This document shows, in pieces, positions 23,028 through 30,889 of a stretch of 64,000 bases of DNA. The stretch covers positions 62,001 to 126,000 of the forward strand of contig JARWMV010000019.1 in NCBI GenBank assembly GCA_030998015.1, read 5' to 3'. This DNA is from Ceratorhiza oryzae-sativae (Eukaryota > Basidiomycota > Agaricomycetes > Cantharellales > Ceratobasidiaceae). Position 1 is the first letter of the stretch. Each line of letters opens with the position of its first letter. A model generated the notes under the pieces. The model did no database searches and was not told where the DNA came from. It saw only the letters and a program-made list of their open reading frames with translations. Both the position numbers and the translations under genes were made by a program.

Positions 23028-26000
23028 ATGTTGGAGGACCCCAATATAACCCCTACCGCAGATGTATGTTACCTCAAGAAGTCTAGTAATCAATCAATAA
23101 TATACACTACGGTAGAGGGAATCATGGAACCAGCTAAAACGCTGATTGACTCAGGATCTTCAACCAACTTCATCAATAAGGCCTATTCAAGGGAAAAAGG
23201 GATTCCAACCACTCCCCTCAAACACAAGAAATCAATTGTGGCCATTGATGGAAATGAAATCAAGGGTGCCATAGAAGAAAGGGCAGAACTAAACATCGAA
23301 GTGGAAGGGAAGACACTAAAATGCTCCCTTTATGTAATGACCCTAGGTGACACCGACATAGTCCTAGGGAAAGAATGGCTTGAAGAAGCAGAACCTATCA
23401 TAGATTGGAAAGACCTTACCATCTCATACCCAGATGAAATCAAGGCAAGGGCAGCAAGTGAAAGCCTACAAATCCCAGAAGAATTTAGGGATTTTGAAGA
23501 CCTATTTGGGGAAGAAGGTTTCCGAGAACTTCCACCCCACCGAGGTAACCTAGACTTCAAAATGGACCTGATCGAGGGAGCGGAGCTGCCAAAGCCTGCA
23601 AAGAGGTACAGTATGTCACTGGCAGAAACAAAGGCGCTCAGGGAGTACCTAGAGGAGGAACTAAGAAACGGGAAAATAAGGCCCAGCCAGTCAGTTGTAG
23701 CTGCACCCTGTTTCTATGTGAACAAAGCAGATGGAGGGCTTAGGTTGGTAGTCGACTACCGTAAGATGAATGACATCACCAAGCCAGACAGGTTTCCACT
23801 TCCAATCCAAATAGAATTGATTGAGAGACTGAAGGATGCAACCATCTATTCAAAAATGGATGTTCGATGGGGTTCAACAACATCAGGGTAAAAGAGGGAG
23901 ACGAATGGAAAACAGCTTTCAGGACAGGAGAAGGCCAGTTTGAATGCTTGGTCATGCCATTCGGAGTAAAAGAAGGACCAAGAACCTTTACCAGGTTCAT
24001 GATGGAAAAGTTCCATGACATAATAGACGATTATGTGGTAATCTACATGGACGATGTACTAGTGTTTTCCAGAAACAGGGAAGAACACACAACATGTCAG
24101 GGAAGTGTTAAGAAGAATGAGGGAAAACCACCTCTTCCTCAAACCACACAAGTGTCAGTTCTTTGTGAAGGAGGTAAGCTTCATTGGAATTGTCATATCC
24201 CCAGAAGGGATATCGATGGAAAAGGAAAAGGTAAAGGCAGTTCTAGAATGGCCAGAACCTAACACAGTAAAAGAAGTCCAAGCCTTCCTAGGCTTCGTGT
24301 GGGTTCTATAGAAGGTGGATAGAGAAGTTTAGTACCTTAGCCAAACCCCTCACAGATCTCACCCAAAAAGATGTCAAATTCCTGTGGGAAAGAAAACAAC
24401 AGGAAGCATTTGAAGCTATCAAAGAAGCAGTAGCAAGAGAACCGGTCCTGATCCACCCAAACCCAAACAGGCCATACATACTGGAAACAGACCCTCAGGA
24501 GTGGCCATGGGGGGTACTAAGCCAAAAGGGTGATGACAACTGATTGCATCCAATTGCCTTCCTATCGAAGAGCTTCACCCCACCAGAGAAAAATTATGAC
24601 ACCTACGACAAGGAGTTGCTTGCAATTGTTAGGTCCTTAGAGCACTGGAGGTTATACTTAGAAGGGACAGAGGAACCTATTGTGATATACACTGACCATA
24701 GGAACCTCCAGTACTGGCAAAATGCCCAGATGTGGAATAGAAGGCATGCCAGATGGTATCTCACTCTGGCACCCTTCAATTTTCAGATTGTGTATAGACC
24801 AGGGAAACTCTCACAGAAGCCAGATGCCCTTTCCAGAAGGAGCAACCATGGGGATACCCCTATGGAACCACAGATCATGATTCCAGAAGAAAGGTTCATA
24901 GGTTTCAGGGCAGAAGTACAGGGGAATTTCTGGGAAGAGCTTAAAGAAGCTCAGGAAGAAGACGAAACTATCAGATCCTTAAGGCTGAGTGTGGCAAATA
25001 AAGAACAACTACCGCCCTCAGTACAGAAGGAATTTAGATGGTATGAAATGAAGGAGGGCCTATTAAGGTATGACGATAGGCTCTACATCCCGGATGACAA
25101 GGACTTGAGGTTGAGTCTCCTTGAGGAGTGCCATGACACCCCAGTGGCAGGTCATCAGGGACAAGCCCAAACACTAGAATTACTATCAAGGGACTACTAT
25201 TGGCCAGGGATGAAGGCCCAAGTAAACCAATACGTGGAATCTTGTGAAACATGTCAAAGAAGCAAAGGACACAAACAAGGCACTCCCCTGAAGTCCTTAC
25301 CAATCCCATGGAAACCATGGGCAGATGTCGCATATGATTTCATCATCAAATTACCTGTCTCAAAGGGGTACAACAGTATCTTGACAGTTGTAGATCGCTT
25401 CTCCCGGCAGGCCCATTTTGTACCATGTCTGGAGAGCACCAATGCAGAAGAACTGGCAGAAATATTCATAAGGGAAGTATGGAGACATCACAGGACCCCA
25501 GAAACCACTGTCTCAGACCGAGGGCCAACCTTTAACAGCCAATTCCTAAAAGCCCTATACAAAGGAATTGGGACAAAGCCCAGATTCTCCACTGCTTTCC
25601 ATCCAGAAACAGATGGTCTGTCGGAAAGGACAAATCAATGGGTAGAAGGGTTCTTAAGAACCTTCTGCAATTATAGACAAGATGATTGGGTAAAATGGTT
25701 ACCCATTGCTGAATTCTGCCATAACAACCACATAAATGCTACAACAGGACAAACCCCATTTGAAACAGTATATGGAAAAAACCCAAGACAGGTTGTCTGA
25801 GAGGGAGAAGAACCATCTGAGGCACCTGCTGCAGACAACATGCATAATCAAATGGAAAAGGTATGGGATGAGGCAAGAGCCTCAATGGAATTACACCAAC
25901 AAATGGAAAAGAAAGGGAGGGAATTCAAGGTAGGAGACAAGGTATGGCTGCTCCTAACAAACCTCTCGTCCAAGAGACCCTCCAAGAAACTGGACAACCG

Positions 26001-26436
26001 AAAAGGGGGGCCCTTTGAAATCACAGAAAAGATCTCATCCCATGCATATCACCTGGACCTACCTAAAACCATACGTGTACACAATGTATTCCATGTAAAT
26101 CTCCTCTCGCCATTCACAGAAGATAAAGACTTCCGAAGAAGGCAGGCCAAACCACCACCAATCATAACGGAAAAAGGAGAGGAGGAATACAAGGTGGACC
26201 ACATTGCAAATTATGAATGGCGGAATGGCAAGTTGTTTTACCAAATCAGATGGAAGGGCTACGACCCAATAGAAGACACAATGGAACGTGCCAGCAAGTT
26301 TGCTGACATGAAAGAGGTTCTAAATGACTTGCAAAGGCGCTTACCAGATGCACCAATGCCAGTCAAGACAAGTCAGCACTCAGGTGACTCGAAAGGCAGG
26401 CCAAAGAGAACCAAACGAGGATCTGGAAAGCTTTAA
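23028..26436 (+). pseudogene. Pol of the chromovirus: protease, RT, RNase H, integrase, chromodomain
   Basis: Domains in order: retropepsin with TLIDSGSSTNFI (about 23135); reverse transcriptase with LRLVVDYRKMND and YMDDVLVFSR (about 24044); RNase H with YTDHRNLQYW (about 24690) and PGKLSQKPDALSRR; an integrase zinc finger (HDTPVAGHQ, then CETCQRSKG); the integrase core with YDFI, VSDRGP and SERTNQ as the D, D, E residues (25330-25640); and a C-terminal chromodomain with YKVDHIANYEW and IRWKGYDP (26190-26330), whose usual aromatic Trp in 'tWEp' is replaced by Met. At least five lesions break it: frameshifts near 23873, 24097 and 24300, TGA at 24541-24543 and TGA at 25798-25800. The two TGA stops fit CGA-to-TGA decay. 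It encodes no working enzyme as read. Confidence 0.9.
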
Positions 26437-26489
26437 AAGGAGCCATCCAGGATACCCAAGAGAGTCCAGAGCCCACTCTACCACCTCAC

Positions 26490-27344
26490 TTGCACCACAA
26501 CACACCTGCGAAACCCCAAGACATGCCTTTCGTCACTCACCCAGTCACACATCCCAACTGTTACACCCCACTTGCTGAAAATCAGGTGGCCCCACTTCGG
26601 CAGCCACCCACCACCAGGCGGCCAGCACCCTACCCTGGCAGGGAAAATCATCCTAAACCAGGGATGTACTGCTCCAGTGTGGAAGACGCCCAGAGGTACA
26701 CCGAACGACTGTTGCCAGGGGCTAACCTAGTATACATCCCAAAGAAGTTAAGGGATGAAAGAAACTGGATTGACGATGACAAGTACCTGGATCCCAGGTT
26801 AGGGGTCCTGACATGGCATGGAAGCCGGAAGCCAACAACAAGAAACGCCTTGTTAAGAACACTGATGTATGTCGTCGACAATATCGTGGGACCAACAGTC
26901 GACGTGGTGACCAAGGCAGCAAGACAACAGAGGAGGGCCACAGGCCAAATGGCAGACGGAGGGGACTGGGAGGTGGAGTGCCGGGCAAAGGCATTGCTGG
27001 AAGAATGGAAGTTGACACCAGCTGCACCATATGTGGGACTGCTCGAAGCAACTACCACTGATGAGATGTTTACTGCTATCAGGACAAAGCAGGCAAACAT
27101 GAGCGACTTCCAAAATTGGGTGAAGGTGCACCCAAACAAAAACACCAATTACGACACTGATATGACAAGCCTTACATCAAGCCTAGAATCACTGGTTGTG
27201 GCTGAGGAAGAAGCCAAGCCAGAAATAAAGGAACCCACCCTGGACCCAGCTGTGGAGGAAGCCAAACAGGACTGGGACCAGTGGGAAAACGAGCTTGTTG
27301 AAGCTCTGGAGGAGGTGCCACTGTTGGAACCAACCCCCATATGA
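26490..27344 (+). CDS. ORF-X: accessory protein between pol and Rep, 284 codons, unknown
   Basis: It is open from ATG 26490 to the TGA ending at 27344, starting 53 bp after the pol stop. The first ~50 residues are Pro/His/Thr-rich; the middle (residues ~50-200) looks globular, with segments such as YIPKKLRDERNWIDDDKYLD and LLRTLMYVVDNIVGPTVDVV; the last ~60 are Glu-rich and acidic. I see no signal peptide, membrane span or zinc motif, so an env-like role is not supported despite the position. I recognise no domain. Several later ATGs exist, so the start is uncertain. Its uninterrupted frame contrasts with the broken pol upstream. Confidence 0.6.
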   Translation: MHHNTPAKPQDMPFVTHPVTHPNCYTPLAENQVAPLRQPPTTRRPAPYPGRENHPKPGMYCSSVEDAQRYTERLLPGANLVYIPKKLRDERNWIDDDKYLDPRLGVLTWHGSRKPTTRNALLRTLMYVVDNIVGPTVDVVTKAARQQRRATGQMADGGDWEVECRAKALLEEWKLTPAAPYVGLLEATTTDEMFTAIRTKQANMSDFQNWVKVHPNKNTNYDTDMTSLTSSLESLVVAEEEAKPEIKEPTLDPAVEEAKQDWDQWENELVEALEEVPLLEPTPI

Positions 27345-27428
27345 CCACTTTGCCTCCCACAAATTGTCTCCTGAATGTATAAGAGTTTTATTTTTTCTTT
27401 TTACACACCAAACTTAATACATTTCCTT

Positions 27429-27970
27429 TTACTCTCTATTTTTACGTTTGCACTTGAGGGGCCGGGTATAGGGCTTCTTGCCCCTTTTATCCTTCTTATT
27501 GGTCTGAACAACTGACCGGGTAGTGGGCTGTAGCCAAGGAGCCTCCCCCCCTGGGAAGTCGGCCATGTAGTTCTGGAAACACCCAGAACCAGACGCTGCA
27601 AAGGGCGAAGCCTCATCAAACAAGGGGGCAGAACCCTCCTCGAAGAATTCAGCAAGAGCAGCCTGGTGAGACCGCTCCTCAAAGGATTTGTAGTCCCAAT
27701 CAACAAGCGCCCAGACACGCTCAAGGGTGGCCTCATGGGCCTGACCATCAAGGAGGATGCGCTCTTCTACAGAACAAGTCAGCTACGTGAGAACAACGAA
27801 GAACGAACACACGTACCTGGCACCCCACAGAAGAACCAGTCCCCAACACCTCGATAGAAGTCTTCAAGGGAGGTGTCGCACACAGCATCACAGTAGGCGC
27901 AGTACTCCCCCTCAGGGAGAGACCAGCAGGTGCAGTCAAGGGGATTGTAGTTAAGGGAAATAACACGCAT
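27429..27970 (-). CDS. ORF-Y: spliced cysteine-rich protein, about 163 aa, divergent from Rep
   Basis: On the minus strand, exon 1 is 27970-27817, the intron is 27816-27767 (50 bp, GTACGT...TTCTGTAG), and exon 2 is 27766-27429. The joined frame is open (164 codons with stop). Exon 1 has six Cys within about 36 residues (CTCW, then CAYCDAVC, then FFCGVP). Exon 2 continues EERILLDGQAHEATLERVW and ends with a Lys/Arg-rich tail. An in-frame ATG 15 codons upstream (28015) would add a short hydrophobic leader. It converges on ORF-X and diverges from Rep across a ~540-bp spacer. No known domain. The clean intron fits a gene evolved under eukaryotic splicing. Confidence 0.6.
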
Positions 27971-28090
27971 AGTAAAGATGGGATGAGGAAGGAAAAACAA
28001 CAAAACCACAAACATTAAAAATCACAGTGCAACACAATAACTTGCACAAACATCAAAACAAGGTCTGGTCAGGTGACACCAACAGACATG

Positions 28091-28212
28091 TGACCACCTG
28101 CCAGAAAACAAACAACAAAGCACAGGAATCACATGACCTAGCCTAGTCACGTGACCACCTGCCAGAAAACAAACAACAAAGCACAGGAATCACATGACCT
28201 AGCCTAGTCACG
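28091..28212. repeat. Two perfect tandem 61-bp repeats in the ORF-Y/Rep spacer
   Basis: Unit 1 is 28091-28151 and unit 2 is 28152-28212, identical by eye. Each unit contains TGACCACCTGCC, CACATGACC and ends in TAGTCACG; the palindrome GTCACGTGAC forms at the junction. They sit between two divergent genes, where iterons or operators of CRESS replicons usually lie. Function is inferred. Confidence 0.8.
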
Positions 28213-28226
28213 TGAATATACGCTAT

Positions 28227-28245
28227 CCCCTAACTACCAGAGGGG
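28227..28245. other. Small hairpin, weak candidate nicking site
   Basis: CCCCT and AGGGG form a 5-bp stem with the 9-nt loop AACTACCAG, 14 bp after the 61-bp repeats. CRESS origins are stem-loops with a ~9-nt nicked loop, but this loop does not match TAATATTAC, so the call is weak. Confidence 0.2.
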
Positions 28246-28427
28246 TCAGAGAGGGGGCACTGACCAAAGTGGGGGAGCAGAGGCCCCGAGCATAGCAAGG
28301 ATCAAGGCCGACGCGGAGGAACAGATGGGAGGGCACCCCTCGGAGATGTGTCATCACCAAAATAAGGTCATGTGATCACAACAAATGCAAGACGGAGTCA
28401 TGTGACGATCAAAATAGACCTTGCAGC

Positions 28428-28434
28428 TTATATA
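28428..28434 (+). promoter_or_regulatory. TATA-like box upstream of Rep
   Basis: TTATATA lies 78 bp before the Rep ATG at 28512, in a stretch with no other gene. Spacing fits a core promoter that would let Rep be transcribed separately from the LTR. Confidence 0.4.
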
Positions 28435-28511
28435 GACAAGCACAAGGCCTGAGATAACCCGCACTCTCATGCTCTCTTCCCAGTCCCCAAATACCTCTAA
28501 AACTGTAAACA

Positions 28512-29798
28512 ATGCTAAGCGGAAATGGATCAAACGCAGCAACACCCCAGCCAAGCGGATCAAGCGAAGGGCGGAGGTTGGCGTCGCCATCGCCAGCGCC
28601 CTCGGTATCAAGCCGAGCCCCCTCACCTGCTTCTATGCAGCCTACGCCGACGGATCGAGGGTCTGAAGAGCTGACCGAAACCGCACTGGCCCCTCGGTTC
28701 CGCGTCCAGACCAGGGCGGTGCTGCTGACCTGGTCGAAGCTACGCGATCAGCCCTCAAGTGGGCTCGTCGCCCGATACAAGGTGTTCTGCCACCAATGGC
28801 CAAATCATTGGGCGACTTTGGCGGTGGTGGAACACCACAACCCCAAGGAACCAAACTACGACCCGGCCTGGCCCCTCCATGTCCACGCCCTCTCCATCAG
28901 TCAGGAGCGGAAGGGTGGCTGGAACACCCAGAACACCCGGTTCTGGGACTTCGAGGGGCAACACCCCAACATCCTGCCGAAGGACCTCAAGGACAGACAA
29001 GGAGGCAACCCAGCAAGGGATGCCTTCAACTATCTCTGGAAGGACGTTGGAGCTAATGGTGAGGAGATAGAGGACCTGATGGTGGGGGACCTGACCTTGG
29101 AAAGGTTGGAGGAGATTTTGGTAAAGGGAAAGGGCGGAAAACGGTCAAGGATGGAGGCAGACTTGGAGGATGGGATGGAGATTGTTGCCTCAGCAACAAA
29201 ACAGGAGTACTACCAGGTGTTCAAGCGCCTCTGCCCCCTCCAGATGGTGACAACGTGGAACTCGGTACGAGCATATGCCGAGTACACATACAAGGAAGAC
29301 CAGGGTTGCATGCCTGCAATCCCTGTGGAGTTAGAGGTCCCGGAAGACCGGGAGCACATCGACCGAGCAGACAGATGGTTTGCTGAGGAGGTCGAGAAGA
29401 AGGGAAGAGGGGTGTGCCATTGCATCCTGGTGATAGAAGGAGAAACTGGAAGAGGGAAAACGGCATATGCACGATCCAAGGGCCACCACAGCCGGATGTG
29501 CAATGTGTGGAATATGGGCAACTTGTTGGAAGATGCCGACATTTGGATCCTGGATGACATGGTCCAGTCGAACGGGAAGTACTTGCTCAAGGCCCTGAGC
29601 CAGTACGAGGCGGACTTCACAGGCAGGTACGCGCACATGAAATCAATGAAGGTACGGCCAACAGTTATTCTGGGAAATAGCCGGTCGGCAATCATGAAAT
29701 GTTGGTCGGACATAGAGGGGGAAGAAGGGGACTTTTGGGTATCAAGAAATGTGGAATGGGTGTATGCAGGAGGAAAGCCATTCTTTGTATTCCCTTAG
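28512..29798 (+). CDS. rep: CRESS-DNA type replication initiator (Rep): HUH endonuclease plus SF3 helicase
   Basis: One open frame of 428 codons. Residues 1-60 are a Ser/Pro-rich leader. The endonuclease motifs follow in order: motif I VLLTWSK (70-76), motif II with HVHA (123-126) for metal binding, and motif III YLWK (174-177) with Tyr174 as the single nicking tyrosine and Lys177. The superfamily 3 helicase has Walker A GETGRGKT (310-317), Walker B WILDDM (345-350) and a motif C Asn389 in VILGNS. The ARSKGHH segment after Walker A resembles the gemini/genomovirus group. Such proteins nick an origin loop and unwind DNA for rolling-circle replication. All key residues are present and there are no stops. 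It lies inside an LTR retrotransposon, downstream of a dead pol, with its own TATA box. Expression is unknown. Confidence 0.9.
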   Translation: MLSGNGSNAATPQPSGSSEGRRLASPSPAPSVSSRAPSPASMQPTPTDRGSEELTETALAPRFRVQTRAVLLTWSKLRDQPSSGLVARYKVFCHQWPNHWATLAVVEHHNPKEPNYDPAWPLHVHALSISQERKGGWNTQNTRFWDFEGQHPNILPKDLKDRQGGNPARDAFNYLWKDVGANGEEIEDLMVGDLTLERLEEILVKGKGGKRSRMEADLEDGMEIVASATKQEYYQVFKRLCPLQMVTTWNSVRAYAEYTYKEDQGCMPAIPVELEVPEDREHIDRADRWFAEEVEKKGRGVCHCILVIEGETGRGKTAYARSKGHHSRMCNVWNMGNLLEDADIWILDDMVQSNGKYLLKALSQYEADFTGRYAHMKSMKVRPTVILGNSRSAIMKCWSDIEGEEGDFWVSRNVEWVYAGGKPFFVFP

Positions 29799-29915
29799 AA
29801 TAATTTACGGTACTGTACAACTTCGGCTATGCCCATCCAAACAGTCGGGGCTTTCTGAGAAGAAGCAGACAAATCCTCACCCCTAAATAACCTCCACAAC
29901 AAAGAAAAGAAAAAC
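29799..29915. other. Rep 3' flank, non-coding
   Basis: A short spacer between the Rep stop and the tRNA-like hairpin. No gene seen. Confidence 0.4.
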
Positions 29916-30042
29916 AATCTCATGTAACAGAGAGATTAAGGGGTCTAGCCTGACTCAGCCTGACCTCATCGAACAATACTGAATCAGCTGAAAGGTTGTT
30001 GGTTCGAGTCCAGCACCCTTAACCTCCTTGGTGCATGAGATT
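29916..30042 (+). other. tRNA-like element in an outer hairpin
   Basis: The core at 29936-30022 has paired ends TTAAGGG and CCCTTAA and a good T-arm: GTTGG, loop TTCGAGT, CCAGC (about 29998-30014), matching a Pol III B box GGTTCGAGTCC. The outer pair AATCTCATG (29916-29924) and CATGAGATT (30034-30042) extends the stem. The middle is about 12 nt longer than a normal D-plus-anticodon region, with the repeat GCCTGAC TCA GCCTGAC, and I cannot fold a convincing anticodon arm. So it is tRNA-derived or tRNA-mimicking, not a confident tRNA gene. Confidence 0.5.
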
Positions 30043-30093
30043 CCTTTTGCATAAGGAACTAAACCATGTCTCGAGGTCCCCCAAGACATGTCC

Positions 30094-30107
30094 AAAGGGG
30101 GGGATAA
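30094..30107 (+). other. Polypurine tract
   Basis: AAAGGGGGGGATAA lies directly before the 3' LTR start TGTTATG, as expected for the plus-strand primer of LTR elements. Confidence 0.7.
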
Positions 30108-30889
30108 TGTTATGACCTGTCAAACAGACATAACAAAACAACCAAATATTTCTACAGATTTATGGCATTTTTCCTAAGCAGAACAAGCCATAAACAAGGT
30201 CACGTGACCTCGGCGCTTAGCTGGCACTTACGGTGGTTACCCCGAACTCGCTCCAGCATTTCTCTCCCTTGTTACTTGGAGCAAGGAGCGAGTTATCACA
30301 TGATCTCGGCGCTTACAGCATGATCACGTGACCTCAGCGCCTACAGTGGTTACCCTGAACTTGCTCCAGCATTTCTCTCCCTTGTTACTTGGAGCGAGGA
30401 GCGAGTTGTCACGTGATCTTGGCGCTTACAGAAGGGTCACGTGACCTCAGCGCTTACGGTTGTTACCCTGAACTCACTCCAGCATTTCTCTCCATTGTTA
30501 CTTGGAGCGAGGAGCAAGTTGTCATGTGATCTTGGCGCTTACGACAGGATCATGTGACCTCAGCGCCTACCCCTCGGACCTTGTGCAGCTCTATAAGATT
30601 CGGAGCCGCACAAACTTAAGACAAACAATTACCTAACCCATAGTACTGTACATAACCTACACCTACTGCGGAGTGTGCTTAGATAATACATCCGCAGCCA
30701 CTGCAGCCACAGGCATATATAAGGAGGATAAAGCAAGACTGGGCGCCTCAGCTTGCTTTATCTTGTCAACCACCATAGACCATAGCAAACACTGTAACTA
30801 GAACACTCAATACATACTGCATAGCACCAAACTGTCAACGCAGCCACTACTTAAGTGCTCCACAAGGGAGCCTCCAGAGGGTCACGACA
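30108..30889 (+). repeat. 3' LTR of the chromovirus
   Basis: 782 bp, TGTTATGACC to GGTCACGACA, collinear with the 5' LTR including three tandem units (starts near 30232, 30346 and 30459). Most differences from the 5' LTR are CpG-to-TpG/CpA, in both directions. Confidence 0.9.

Larger units (their letters stand above)
21049..30889 (+). mobile_element. Ty3/gypsy chromovirus, full length, 9.84 kb, with a CRESS-like Rep module
   Basis: Two LTRs of 783 and 782 bp (TGTTATGACC...GACA) flank gag and pol plus extra genes. Order: 5' LTR, gag-like ORF, protease, reverse transcriptase, RNase H, integrase, chromodomain, ORF-X (+), ORF-Y (-, spliced), Rep (+), tRNA-like hairpin, polypurine tract, 3' LTR. 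It lies inside LINE1 ORF1; joining the two flanks restores the ORF1 frame. It is flanked by a 15-bp direct repeat, TTCTTGGTTACATTG (21034-21048 and 30890-30904), longer than the 5 bp seen at sister LTRs. The LTRs differ mainly by CpG transitions, e.g. ACCCGTCAAACGG versus ACCTGTCAAACAG. Confidence 0.9.

Noticed and set aside
27971..28511. Canonical CRESS nonanucleotide TAATATTAC
   Set aside because: I scanned the ORF-Y/Rep spacer and the Rep 3' flank and did not see it, so no origin is claimed beyond the weak hairpin.
28512..29798. Rep as a Helitron Rep/helicase or a parvovirus NS protein
   Set aside because: Helitrons have two catalytic tyrosines and an SF1 Pif1-like helicase. Here there is one Tyr (YLWK) and a short SF3 helicase, and the layout of motifs I-III fits CRESS Reps better.
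29936..30022. Functional tRNA gene
   Set aside because: The T-arm and closing stem are good, but the D/anticodon part is about 12 nt too long and I found no convincing anticodon arm.
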